Program-made: the position numbers and the translations under genes
Shown: positions 23,601 to 35,400 of the stretch, piece by piece
Numbering within the stretch: position 1 is the first letter of the stretch
Layout: the number at the start of each line of letters is the position of its first letter
The notes under the pieces: generated by a model
The model's input: only the letters and a program-made list of their open reading frames with translations
Databases searched by the model: none
What the model was told of the DNA's origin: nothing
Assembly (NCBI GenBank): GCA_905221605.1
Contig: CAJNDS010002640.1
Span: 32,501 to 96,500 of the forward strand
Reading direction: 5' to 3'
Source: Symbiodinium natans
Taxonomy: Eukaryota; Sar; Dinophyceae; Suessiales; Symbiodiniaceae
DNA: 64,000 bases

Positions 23601-26600
23601 TTCTTTTAAGTGCATGCCATATTTGCAAAGTTTGGCCTAAGTAGCCTATTTGCACTGCACGATGTGCGGCGTTTAAAGCACTTGTGTAGGAAATGGCCTT
23701 GAAACCCTGAAACAAGACTGTCCCAAAGGGGCATGTCGCAAAATAGGGGTACCCCGTTTTGACTCAAACAGAGTAGAATCTCCCTGCAAAGACCCCCAAA
23801 AGGGTATATACCCCCCTCAAAAACCTCCAAATGGCCCGGCTAATTGCCACGTTCTTGAAGCCAGGCTTGCCTTGACCCCATACTTATGTTCGGCTTGGGC
23901 TGGGGAGTCTCTGGCGTGGCTGCCGCGACATCCATTGCAGAGCTCTTCTCTGCGGTGACCTTCATGTCCTGGCTGCAAAAGCCCGAAATGGAATCCTGAA
24001 CGTACCGTTTGTGAACCATCAAAGGTCCCTGCAAAATTTTTGAAAGTTGCAACTCTCGAAGACTCCACCCCTCAGCAGGTCCTTGCTTCGGAGGCGGAAG
24101 TTGTTGAAGGGCCTGCCATCTTTACCAGACTCCCAAGCTGCACCGAATGCTTTTCTTGACCGGCAGGAGAGTTGCACGTAGAGGCCTCGTTTCAGGTAGC
24201 GCAATCGAGAGGCACCCCCCCTGTGTCATGTGCTCTGAGGAAGTAGCGACTATCAAATCTCTACTGAAGAGCGGCGTGGCCGTCCAGGCCAGTCAGCTTT
24301 GGCATGTCAAGCCACTACAAGCCCCTCGTGATGTCCGTGTCATCATCCGTCAGGTGAGGTCCATGTCGACCAACCTGATGTTCTTGTTCGCAGCCGCATA
24401 GCCGCGGACAGCTTCTCAACATCCCCCTTTTCAGTTGGAGATTTCCACTGCTATTAACAAGTCTCTACAGCTAAGGTACGAAGAGTGACAGCTATCGATC
24501 CATCGGGCGTTCAAGCTGCTGCTTACCAAGCCACTTTGCTGGCTTGCTTGCAGCCATGTGCGTCCTACGTTACGAGCAGACGCACTGCTCCATCAACAAG
24601 CCTCAATAGGTTTGTCATGGTTTGTCCAACCAACTTCCGTACCAGCTTCGCCCACGTATTGCCCAGGGCCCAGGGTTGCTCTAGCAACAGGTCTTAAAGA
24701 CAAGGCTGTGAATGCTGCTGCTCCCCGTGCCATGCAGAACCTGTTTGACAGCGCAGGCCCAGACAGGCAAGGAGCCCATTTCGATGAGCTTCTTTGCCAT
24801 GTTCACATAAACACGTTGTTCGTTCTGTAGTTCTGTGACTTTGATCTTTGAAGCTAGTCACGGCCGGCGAGGCGATCGTTCGGTACTGTACGACTTTGGA
24901 GCACTGAGCGCAAGGTAGGTGAAAGTTCCTAGGGCCCTAGGGTGGTAGGTTTATGGACCCTTTACCGCCGAACTTTCTCCAACGGAAGCAACCGAAGTTG
25001 ATCCGACCAGCAACCTAAGGTAGCGCAGCAGTTCTGGAACTTCGGAGGACCCAAAACCAAAAGTGTCCGTAGGGGAGAGGGCTGAATGAGTTAGGGGGTA
25101 TCATGACCATTGTGGCTTAGATGTAGCCGGTTAACAACCATTAACCCGAGTAAAATCCATTTACCTACTCATGCCCATTCTGGTCGGGACCTTGATCCTA
25201 GGTAATTTCCTATATTGGATACAGATTTTGGCTGATTTTGGATAGGGACAATGGGGTTGTTGTGCTAATGGTTGTTAACCCTGGGGGGATACGGCGTTTA
25301 CATCTAAGCCAAACTGGGCATGATACCCCCTGACGGGCTTCACAGGGCTTTTGGCCGCGAAGCCACAAAAAACAAACCTGAATTCCAAACCTTCCATTCG
25401 TTTCGGGGCCTCATGTTGTGGCTCGTGTCAAAATGCAGCATTGCGCCAGAGATGGCGTTTGCTTTATATCTCTTCTTCCGCAAGACAGATTCAGGCTAAG
25501 AAGGCTTCTTGTCGTCGATGTTCCCCTTGGGCATGTTGAGCCTGACCTGAAGCCTTGGGCTACGAGTGGAAATGTTTTCGACTCGGCTTTCGAGCTGACA
25601 ATGCGGACATGTCGCCTTCTCTGGGCTGTCCACGCTTAGCCTGTGGGATCTGGACTAGGTTATCGGGTTACGCTGTTCGACGTCCCTGAACCCACTACCT
25701 AAACCCGAGTAACTGGAGCCACCGCAGAGGATTTATCTCGCTGGCGCTCTCCTCCGCTGGGTCGGGGCTGGTTCCGACCAAGTACTGGGGGAACGGCCCC
25801 ATGATCTGAGATAGATCGGGTGCTTCCATCGGTGTGTGTGCGTGATGTTTGCCACTTTGTCTTGTGGGCGGTTGCTTTTGGTAGGTTTTTGGGGGGCAGG
25901 CAGCACGTCCAGACATCGAAACAGGCTTCACAGCAATTCCGTGTGGTCAGCCGCGCATTGAACAGCAAGGTAAGCGCCTGACCTGCCGCCCGCATGATAT
26001 GACACTTCGCCTTGCCTTTTTCGAGCACTGCGACTTACGGTATATTTGCGTTCTGGTGTGAATTCCATTAACCTGCCGAGACTCCTGGCACAAAGCAAAA
26101 CTTCACGAGCCTTGGAAACGTTGTTGGGCGTTCTCATCGCTCTGGCCGATGGATGCACAGGGATAGCATGGGCGTTATCTCCATTCCGGAACAGACGCTT
26201 CGGCCCATGGATCAAAGTCATGGCGCCAGTGGCTATGCTGCTCATTTGAGAAGCAGTGAAGATGATTGTAGAGAGAACGCAGTTGCATGAGACATGCACA
26301 AGACACAAAAAGTGCCCATCCACAAAACAGGTAGAAACATCTGGAAAAAGCATCAGCAAACCCCAAGAAATCAAGCAGCACCCGTCAAATAGCGGACAAA
26401 ACTCGGCTATTTAGGCACGAAGTGAGTGAGTGGGTGAGTGGACGGCCTGGGGTGCACTCCGGCCAACGGAAACGTTCCCTCCCGCCACTCTTCACCCCTC
26501 CACTTGCGTCATAGGGGAGAGCTGGGGAAAATGCCACCCATAAGCCCGGGGGGTGTTTGGGCACTTAGGCAAGACAGCCCACTTCACAGGAACAGAAGCT

Positions 26601-29600
26601 CTTCCCCCTGTGGTCACACAAAGGTACAAAGCTGGGGGCATTGGCGCGCAGACAGGGTGCGGGGTGGTCGTACCAAACACGCCTAAGGGAAAAAGCAAGG
26701 TTCAGCTAATCCCCTTTCGTCTGCACAAACTCCCACAGTATCCCCTTGGCTTGTGGGGCAATGCCGGCAACTGAAGGCACCACCCCCGACCAGAAGGGGA
26801 AATACAGGAGGAAGAAATCCACCGGAAAGCAAACCACGTGAACAACCACTGAGGGAAAACGCACACTCTCCCGACCAACAGCAACAAGCATCGACACCCA
26901 GCAAGCAACAAAAAAGGGGGTCCGGGCGGCGGAGCAAAATGAAACACGGAAACCTTCCCGTTAGAGCGCCAAGTCGTGCCGAAGCGGGTATTTGAGACTT
27001 TTCACGTGTGACCCTGTAACTCGGCCGACCGACCTGGGAGCCTGGGATCACACACCACCACAAGCATGTGGCATGACATACGCCCGCACCTTCAGATCCA
27101 TGTACACTGAGGCGTGGATGACGCACGACATTTAGCCGACAGCGCCCTGGCTTTCAAAAGCATCTCGAACGGTTTGTGCTGGGCGCATCAAATCCAGACT
27201 GCACTCGAAAGTTGTCAGGGCACAGGGATCTCTCGCCTGGGCCAATTTTCTGATCTGAGCATTGGCACGGAACATGGCACGAGCGCGTTCTCGGGTAAAG
27301 GTAAAGAACTGTTGCCCCTACAACATATGAGACTGAGGATTATATCTCTGGGGCTGTTGCCTTGGGATATGCCTCAGTGCTATCCAGCTGGCATCCCTGC
27401 CTTTGGTTGGGCTCATGGCACCTATCAAGGCGCGCTTTCGCTGTTGAAGGTTTCCGCAGACATTTGGCAAAAGAGCAAGCATTCTTGTGGGGCTTTCAAG
27501 GCGGGGAGGCCTCTGAGTGCGCACTTGACCATTCTTTGTCAACAATCTAATGACAGCCGCGAAGCTGGAAAAGTGCAGCGTTCCCAGCCCCAACCATCGC
27601 GTTTTCCCAGTTAGTGCCCCGCAGTGTGTCCGAGAGAGGTCCACTAGGCGGCAGGCCAAAACAACACTTTTCTTGGCGAGTCCGTACCTGGGGCTGTCGT
27701 AAAGGAATACATTCCTGGCCCCTTTCCCCGGGAAGTACGTGCATTTGATATACAGAAAGGGACGATCCGAGCTTGCGTCAGCTACAGAAAGTTTCTGCCC
27801 ATCAGAAAGCTGACATGCTTTTGCACGTTCGACACATCACTAAAGCAGAGTCTATGGCCTAACTGGACTCACTCAATATGTCTTTCTCATGCTGCTGTGA
27901 TTTTATTGTTAATACACCGTCGCCAAACAGATGTTTCTGAGCCATTTGCGAACCTTTCAGAGTCGCAAATCCTTGATCAGACAGCGGATGGCCCGCTGAA
28001 GTCTTCCAGGAACAAGACATTGATGCTGTCGGTTCCTCCTGGCATTGTCGAAAGCATGGTTCTGTGCCGGAGATGGCAAGCATGTTTATTGTCGGTTCGT
28101 CCACAACGGCGAGCGTTTTTTGCCTGAAGCCACTTGAGCCGAGAACATGCGATCCATTGTGGCAACGTTGAGCTTCCCTGTTCACAATTTAATTTCCTCG
28201 GAGTCACGCGACGGACCAGATAGGGGCAGCAGGCATTCTGGCCGCATCCTTCCAACAGAGAAGGAGAGTATGTCAATGCGCAAGCATGTCATATGCGTTC
28301 GTGAGCAGGCTTTTGTGCAGCATATGTCGGTGGGCGTTTTGTATGCAATCGTTAACATGTTATAGAATCTTTTTGTACATATTCATGTCAAACGCCATTC
28401 ATTCTTTCCTCCCTGCTCATTACATGCTTCCGTTACTACATCACATCGGTGCGGACGTTGGCATCTGCCTGCGTCTCTCTGTCTGTCGGTCTGTCGGTCT
28501 GTCTGTGGGTATAGGTGTTGGGGAGGGGGCCGGGGGGGGAGACGGGACGCCTACAGCACTTAGTTCGCCGCGCTCAAAATAGATTGCCCAACGTGCCCAG
28601 TCGGTCCGGCATACGCAACAGATCCGCATCGAGGCAAGTGTCCGAGATGTGGGCCATTTGGCGTGACCCACGAAAGCTGATAAAGCGATCGAACCCAAAT
28701 ACGTAGTACTTTCTCTCAGCCCTGAGTGCTGCTAGGCTGTCCAGCAAGCAGCCAGGGTCCCGGCGACTCTTGACTGAGCTTGGGCGTCGGTTTTTGTAGG
28801 TTTGTTGAGGTTTTGAGGGGGCGTGTCTTGCAATGCGTTGGATGAAGGAGTTGGAAATTTGGCACATTGTAGATATATAGCCATGTTGGGGGAGGGGGCT
28901 CTACAACATGGATTCGCGGGAGGACGCAATGTCGTGGTGGAAGACTCTGCCAATATCGATTCCATGGACGCATGATTCGTGCACTTGTGCCCAGGATCCT
29001 GGCAGCCTTGCTGCAGATTCTCAATGGCTCCTCAGCAGCAGAAGCCATGATAAGCCATGGATGCGCACGGAGTCGCAAAGTCGGGACAGTTTCCTGATGG
29101 ATCCTGTGACGATTGCGAAACATTGACAATTTAGACATTATCTGGTGGCACAGCTGACTATTACTTGGTTGCAGGAGACAGTACGAGAATTCATGCCTGC
29201 TGTTTTCTGCCACTGGGAGTAGGACCTGCTAGGTGTTGCCAGGCCTTGGCTTGCTCAAGGAAGGGATGAAACTTTCAGCTCTGACGTCGATGAGTGTTTT
29301 TTTTGCCCAGTGGTCGTTGGGCATGCCTGGCGGAGATCCGGTGAATTCCTATCTTGAATACGATCTTCGGCTTATGGTGGTTTTTTAGCATGTTTGGCCC
29401 CCATCGCCTGCACCAGAGCTGTTGCCCTTTGCAGAGCATACAACAAAGGCGCACACAGACTTTAGGAGGCGCTTGTGTGTGTGTGTGTACCATGGTCCTC
29501 CCCCGCACACAACCTCCCAGATCCCTAACATCTCCACTTGTCATCTCCCCGCAAGGTGCAGTCTTTGCTGGAGAAGGCATCCTCCTTGGCCTCAAAGCCT

Positions 29601-30277
29601 ACAGGCCGGAAGGGACTCGATATTTGCAGGTCTCAGACCACTTTCAGGTTTGGGATTTAGGGTTCAGGTAGTCCTTCAGGGGACTAAGGTGTTGCAGGAT
29701 CTGAGGAGGGTTTTACCTAGCTGGTATCCAAAGACCCCGAGGTGGCTGGCCGCAACGAGTGGAATCGGATGCACACTTATGCAGCTTGCCGCGAATGGAT
29801 TTTGTGTAGACTGCAGGTGCGGTCTTTATTGTGAAACTACTCTTGGAGCTGCTCTCGCGGAGATGTCTGATCTAAGGGTGACTGCTCTGTACGTTTCCGG
29901 AGAGGCTGCCTTGACAGGACCGTGCAATGGGCCGTTGCCAAGCTGAGATGTTGTTCCGCTAGGCTTACGGCCCTTACGGCCCGACGATTTCCTTCCCGTC
30001 ATGACGAGTTGCAGAGATCGTCAGGTCGCAAGCCTTTGCCTTGGTCACTTGCTTCATTCGTCGCGTGTTTGTGAGCCAAACTTATGGTTTGGGGACTCCG
30101 AGCTCAGAGTTCAAGCAAGTGTCTCGGTTGGTTTTGGTCAAAAAAAGGGTCCGCCTCCCTCCAGGACTGTGGATTGGCCTCTTCCTCTTTAACATCTGCC
30201 GTCTGATCGGTTCCTTGAGCCACAGGTTCCGTTTCGGCCCCCTGGCTCGGAAGGAACGCGCCACGGAGGCGGCCTGA
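20604..30277 (+). CDS. MATE-family multidrug/toxin extrusion transporter, multi-exon
   Basis: Cation-coupled membrane exporter. Exons recognised in family order: 20604-about 20865 (APAVANLILLPLVGSIDLFW, helix 1; Met at 20604 or 20652), about 22864-22950 (AANQVYSTIYFLISFLPAVV, helix 2), near 23190-23270 (AAKWVREALGFACLMGACGT), 23379-23573 (AAIPYSRIRGMSLIATLCST, then FRGLLDFRTPLRVSLAANIL), 23865-23980 (LDPILMFGLGWGVSGVAAAT), 24240-24287 (EEVATIKSLLKSGVAVQ), 24354-about 24395 (VRSMSTNLMFLFAA), about 24486-24540 (AIDPSGVQAAAYQATLL), about 29556-29612 (AVFAGEGILLGLKAYR) and 30165-30277 (LWIGLFLFNICRLIGSL, stop TGA). The junction 23573/23865 is in phase with a GC donor. A stretch near 29740-29800 (ATSGIGCTLMQLA) may be another helix. 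Exons between 24.6 and 29.5 kb are mostly unplaced. Strongest diagnostic pieces are the FRG..D.RTPL block and the LDP..F.LG.GV.G block. Confidence 0.87.
21139..22345. other. AT-rich island inside the MATE gene's first large intron
   Basis: Base composition drops sharply relative to flanks. The island carries two adjacent minus-strand open frames, 21639-21893 (SFNLLGPVGRRTPGRLKELQ, then DVVLLVDRCKHVGRSMNKRL) and 21881-22228 (LQLLRGKFLGTSIQYVVRKN), which overlap by 13 bases and look protein-like but match no family I recognise. It also holds a GAGCCCCTA/TAGGGGCTC hairpin at about 21450-21492 and inverted repeats at its right end. Likely an insertion of foreign or mobile DNA; the class is not determined. 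Confidence 0.45.
22236..22340. repeat. imperfect inverted repeat with direct-repeat neighbours
   Basis: TTCAATACGAGGTCGGG near 22247 is matched in reverse complement by GGCCTCGTATTGAGCATTGA near 22312, with a loop of about 50 bases. CTGGGATCC..AGCATTGA also occurs as a direct repeat (22198 and 22301), so the right end of the AT-rich island is built of duplicated blocks. Confidence 0.65.
22449..22470. repeat. poly-G run
   Basis: An uninterrupted run of about 19 G in a MATE intron. Confidence 0.9.
25094..25330. mobile_element. MITE-like palindromic element
   Basis: A 237-base foldback element. The left arm starts GGGGGTATCATG and continues through GGCTTAGATGTA and GTTAACAACCATTA (25094-25146). 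The right arm (25264-25330) carries the reverse complements TAATGGTTGTTAAC, TACATCTAAGCC and CATGATACCCCC in mirror order. It has no coding capacity and lies in a MATE intron. Flanks read TTA on the left and TGA on the right, a possible worn 3-base target duplication as in PIF/Harbinger elements. The superfamily is inference. Confidence 0.8.
28473..28515. repeat. TCTG/TCGG tetranucleotide repeat
   Basis: Repeated TCTGTCGGTCTGTCGG-type units in spacer. Confidence 0.85.
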
Positions 30278-30290
30278 GGGCCTCGGAGCA

Positions 30291-30361
30291 TTGGGGGTTT
30301 AGGGTTTGGGGTTTAGGGTTTAGGGTCTGGGTTAAAAAGGGTTTAGGGTTTAGGGTTTAGC
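30291..30361 (+). repeat. TTTAGGG array downstream of the MATE gene
   Basis: Eight or so TTTAGGG/TTTGGGG units begin 14 bases after the MATE stop codon, so they lie in its 3' UTR or immediately after it. Confidence 0.9.
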
Positions 30362-31468
30362 TACTTTGGTGGTTTCCTTGGATGGTCTTTATGGGGAGTC
30401 AGAAGAAAAGGGGCAGCCCTCCAGTTCTAGCGAAGCTCCGGAACTGCTGCGGCGAACGCAGACCTGCGCGACGGGAGTGGAGCTTCCTGGCTGAAGTGGC
30501 AGAGTTGGTCCTTCTGCGCCAAGGGAAAGTGTTGAAGATTATATTGAAGGTAGGAAGTTTAGGTATGAATACACCCCGAGCCTCGAGCACACCCGAACCC
30601 TGTTTCCTGGAGCCTTGCTTGAGCCCCTTGTCTGCCTCAGTGCTGGATCCCTGAGATCCATAATCGCAGGCCAGGGCACATGCCCTCGTTTTCCTGTGAC
30701 CTTGGTGTGATTGCAGTGATTTCAATACCCTTGGCGCCTTCGCCGCGCAAAAGTTGTGCTTCATGGTGGCCGTGCTGTTGGACTCGAAAGGCAGTCAATG
30801 TCTCCAGACTCAAGCCCGCTGCGGCAAGCCAGGCACTGGCACCTTCGTGGGCTCGAAACGCCCGCTGCTCAAATTCTCAGCACGTCGAGCTCGTGTGCGA
30901 TTTTTGCCTGGGGTGTTGGATGTCGTGGCCGGGCTACATAGGGCATGGTGGCAACAACCCGATGCTCTTGGCCCAGCATTCAGAACCAAGTATTGATTCC
31001 ACGCGCAGGCTGGCTACGACTTCGTATTGCCAATCGGCATCAGCCTCAGGTTGGCTGATCAGCAGAAAGTCTGAGTGCATGGAGATCCGTGGCACACAGA
31101 TATGTGGTGGTCGAGTAGAAACGAACCAAGTAAGGCTAGCGGTTAGGCATTGCGGATGCCAGTTTGCAGGGGACATTCCGGCTTGTCCAGATTCCTCTAG
31201 TGGCAGATTGACTTCTTTGCAGGAGCGTGAATCCAGAACCTTCAACCTCTACCCCAATGCAGGGCTTACATCCTGAACCTAACTTAAACCTTGGACGCCC
31301 TAACCATTTGAACCGCACTTGTCCTGGCACCTAGACAGGCCAGTCCTGGGCTGTGTTTCCACAAGCTTGACTAAGTGTAAACGCTTGTGCGTGCCGCCTC
31401 GGCAGCCGGGCCGGTCCAGAGCAGGGTGCAGTATGAAACGAGACAGTGATCTTCGAGGCACCCCGGGG

Positions 31469-31508
31469 TTGGGGGGGGGTCCCACAAAGAGGGGGGGTGG
31501 GGGGGGCG
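31469..31508 (+). repeat. G-run cluster
   Basis: Four runs of seven or more G within 40 bases; a G-quadruplex candidate. Confidence 0.8.
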
Positions 31509-31860
31509 CGTGACTAAAACCAGTGGGGAGGAAGGGTTGGGAAGGGGGCAGGAGACAGGATCCTGGTCTGTTCCAGATGCCTCTCGGCAGGAAGCCGAGG
31601 CGAATTAAAAAGACTCAATCTAGCAAGATCCGCGAAGAAAGCCACCTAAACGTTACCAAGCCCCACAAAGCCCGCCCGAGACCCAGGCTATGATCGACCC
31701 TGGGAAAGACGAGGTGCCACAGGGAATGCAGGGTTTGCGGCCGCGCGTGGCAATACCCCCCACAAGTCCACCCGGATTCGATTCTTGTACTTCAACCTAA
31801 CCAAGTGGAACCTTCTCAAGGCCCCTATTGCAGAACAAGGTCGTCAATACAACTAACCCC

Positions 31861-31895
31861 GCTCTCTCTCTCTCTCTCTCTCTCTCGCTCTCTCT
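31861..31895. repeat. CT microsatellite
   Basis: About 16 CT dinucleotides with one CG interruption. Confidence 0.9.
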
Positions 31896-32387
31896 TCCCA
31901 GCAACTGCGAAGCCAATGAGAAACACATCTTGTCGAACGCATCAAAACCTAGAAGCCAGCGGCCTACACTAAACCCCAAGCGCGAAGCTTGTGAGCCAGC
32001 ACGAAGGGGTGCCAGCAGATGGGCTGGAGACCGACCCGTACACTTTGCAGGCCGAGAGGGAGCTGTGCATCCTAGTGCAACCATTGTATAGATTTTTAGA
32101 ATTGGGCCTGAACAATTGGGGAGGTTAGGGCTCCAGCAACAGGGTCTAGGATTCCGGCAGCAACAAGGGTTTATAGATGGCGATGGTTGGTGTTGAGGAT
32201 TGTTAAAATTGTGATCCTTGTTGTTGTGAACCACGCATCGCCTGCAAGACATACGACGCTAGACTTGGCAACGTGTCCGGGCGCCCAGGAGACTGCGGGT
32301 GTGTGAGTCTGGGTTTCATTTCAATCCCTACCCGTCTCCAGCGCAAGTTCCGATGCCCAAGCTGTCCTTAACATGTCATGGGATCTG

Positions 32388-32452
32388 GATTACTGTTATT
32401 GGTGAGTGCATTTGCGGTTCCTTATGCATTTTGGTGAGTGTATATTTGGGGT
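32388..32452 (+). repeat. dispersed repeat, copy B (TTGGTGAGTGTATAT type)
   Basis: ATTACTGTTATTGGTGAGTG, then GGTTCCTTATGCATT, then TTGGTGAGTGTATATTTGGG; second copy of the element at 19235. Each copy holds the TTGGTGAGTG core twice. Confidence 0.7.
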
Positions 32453-35400
32453 AGTCGGAGATGTACCAAACTCTGCACCGACAAGGTACTTTAACAGCCA
32501 TCATGACCACGCCCGCCCCGAGCCACGCACGCGTTCCTTTCCCTTTCACGACTTGCGCCTTTTTGTTGGCAGAGCTTGGCGAAATGGTTCTGGCTTTGAT
32601 ATTTTGGCAAAACGATACAGCGCAAGCGCTGCTGCTACCGACCATCAATTTTCAACTGTCTTGGAGATGGCAGCGTCTGGTCTCTTGTGTACTTTGAGCA
32701 ATGTCTGGTCGTACACGACAGTGGGCTTTCTGGGGTCGACCAAGTATCAGCTAGCGCTTTAGCAATATGAAAGTGGTCATCACCGCCCTCACCTTTCGGC
32801 TGGTCTTTCGCAAGCCGCGATTAGCAGAGGTGCAATGGTCTGCTTGTAATTCTGAACGACGGGATTGAGGGTCGCCACCACTGGATGGCCTCCTGTAGCA
32901 ACAACAATGAATAATGCCTACGCTTCCAAGCACGCGGATGGAGACCATTCTCGAAAGCTGGGGGGGCACTTGTGGGGAGCCACTTTGACCACAGATGGGC
33001 AAGTCGTGCGCTTGGTATTATTGCGACAATATTGTCAAGATCTTAGCCAACAGGGCGACAGTCATTGCATCCGCAATGTTCGATGAAGCACTGCCTGTCA
33101 AGCCGCTGACGGTCCAAGTGGGTTTGCCGCCTCAAGTGTTATCTGTATCACGGAGACCACACGCAGTTGCTCGAAGAAGATGCGCAGTTCTTCTCCACAT
33201 ACCACCCACATCTACCAGTAGCAACAACTGTTTCGCTAGCAACTCATGCTTCTTCCCTTTCAGTATAAGCCTTTGGTGTGTTCGCATTCCCTGCATGAGA
33301 GGGAGCCACGATGTGGAGATCTGGCACAAGTATGCTCACCGCAAAAACAGTGCAAAAACCCCTATGCCGGAAATCCTACGGCCCCAAAGCCACAAGGCTG
33401 CTGCTGGCCACGCACGACACCTTCTTCGGTGATCGGCACAGCCTGCTGACTCCGAACTACGGCGGCACCAGCCTCAGAGCCAGGAGTGGGTTGGGATTCA
33501 GGGTTGAGCTTGGGATTTGGGGGCTTAGGGGTGTTTAGGGTTTCAGGTTTCCAAGCTCTTGGGCTTCAGATTCAGCGTTTTCGCGCTGACTTTGTTGAAG
33601 ATTGCCGAAACGTTGTTTTCGTTTTTTTTGGAAACGCTACTGGCTCGCTCTTCGCGCAGGATGGTCGGCGTGAAGGCGCAGTAAGGGCAAGTAGCTAGGG
33701 GCTGTAGCATTGGTCAGTCGAGGGGTACGGGCAGAGAGGCCAGAGACCTTTTCCTACATGTTCTTTCCGAGGCGGAGCATATCGGAACTTGAGGCGCTGG
33801 CGGGTTGCCAGCAGCATGGGACGTTCCGATGATTGACAACCTTTGCTAGCATGAGACCAGAAGCTCTCTTGATTTTCGAGGCTTTGCTTTTCATTTGCGC
33901 TTAGATGTCTAGACACGTGGAGGAATCTTGTTGTCCCACTTCCCTTCTTGCTGAATTGTCGCCGCCTCAGCTTTCAATCTTGTGACCGCAGATCAGCTTT
34001 GCATAGGTCGAGACACAAAATGCTGCTGCTCGCGAGTCGGGAAGGCACTTTCTGGCGCTCGTCACTGGAGCATCGGGCAAGGTGCACGTGCATTTTAGGT
34101 GATCAGTTTCAGATTTTGGCAACCAGCTTTCAAGCACCTTTCGCAGTTGTTTCCTGTCCGTTTCGAGGCCATCCTCCTCGCAGCATCGATTCCGCGTGAG
34201 TTTCGCGGGCTCGCAAAATGGCGTCCCAGCCTCGCAACGGTTGCGCAACCAGTTGGCATAGTATCTCGTTGGGCGCGCCCAGTGAACCACACGAAGGACA
34301 CTCGGGCCTTGATGCACCGGGCGTCCGCCACGGTGGCATCCCGTCCAAACCCCAGGTGGCCCGGGATTCGGCAGATGTGCAAGGTTCAAAGGTGGAAAGC
34401 GAGGAGTGCTTGTGACAGCTTCCTGGGGGCTGTGTGTGATTCAAGGGGGTGCCCATGCGATGCTGAGTTCATTCAGGTTCCCTTCTGGAGTCTTCCGAAA
34501 TGAGACCGCCACGCATACCGCTACCAACCATGCACCGTCAATTTGTCACAATGCCTCATAGCCCCCCCTCCCATCGCCACACTCCAGCAGTACCACTAGG
34601 ACCAATGTTTCCAAAAGTCAAGCACAACAGTCACAACAGTGTCAAATCTTTGCACACCACATTCGGCCCCAACCATGCCATGGATGTCTCGAGGCATCTC
34701 TGCAGAGCAGCGCGCATTGCTCGCGGTTCGATTCGTAGTGTCGGATGAGGAGGGCCTCGCTGCTACGGCTTATGTCAAAAGTCTCAACGGAGCAGCTAGG
34801 TGGCTATTCCTGTTGTGGAGGGCAGAGGGCATGACAAGCAGGAACCGGTCGTAAGTATAGTGCTCCGAAGCATCCCACAACACGATGTACTCTAAAAAAG
34901 CCAGGGTACTTTTGCCGCGGACGCTAGTTCTTGCGCATGCATGAGTTGAAAAAGATGCTTGAAGCTGGCTTCAAATCCGGCAGGAGAGAGCCGAACTGTC
35001 CCGCGTTGGGGTCCAAGTTCGTTCTCAATCTGATTGCTTGTGAATCTGCATCATCTTTCAGCTGAAATCAGCATGCAAGACCTGCAAAGATGCCGGCAGC
35101 TGTTCTTCGCCGATGGTTTGGAGGCCACTGACAGTGCAGTAGCACATGCGACTTGGGCAAAGGATGGACAAGGTTTTTTCATGCCCTTCCTCCGACAGAT
35201 TCAGTCCTCTCCTTCGATGACCTGCTACTGAAGAGTGACTTTTGCCTTGCCCACGCCTGAGACGAGACGGCAATGTGGAACTTCCATGAACAGTGGGCAC
35301 ATGCGTGCACAAGGTTCTTCCGGGAGACGTGTCCGACCTGGCTCCCACCTCAGCGACAACAGATCTCATGCCAGCACCGACAACTGAAAACTCAGAAGAA

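Noticed and set aside
25928-26374. 148-codon minus-strand reading and an opposing + strand hydrophobic reading (26046-26249)
   Set aside because: Neither could be assigned. The + strand piece could be a MATE helix, but no splice phase was demonstrated, so it was left out of the gene model.
26683-27126. 147-codon minus-strand reading rich in Cys, Gly and Leu
   Set aside because: No recognisable domain; low-complexity composition inside a MATE intron. Possibly part of an unidentified repeat.
30680-31276. 198-codon + strand reading, Ser/Cys/Trp-rich
   Set aside because: Composition is atypical and no motif is seen; more likely chance in GC-rich DNA, or an exon in another frame.
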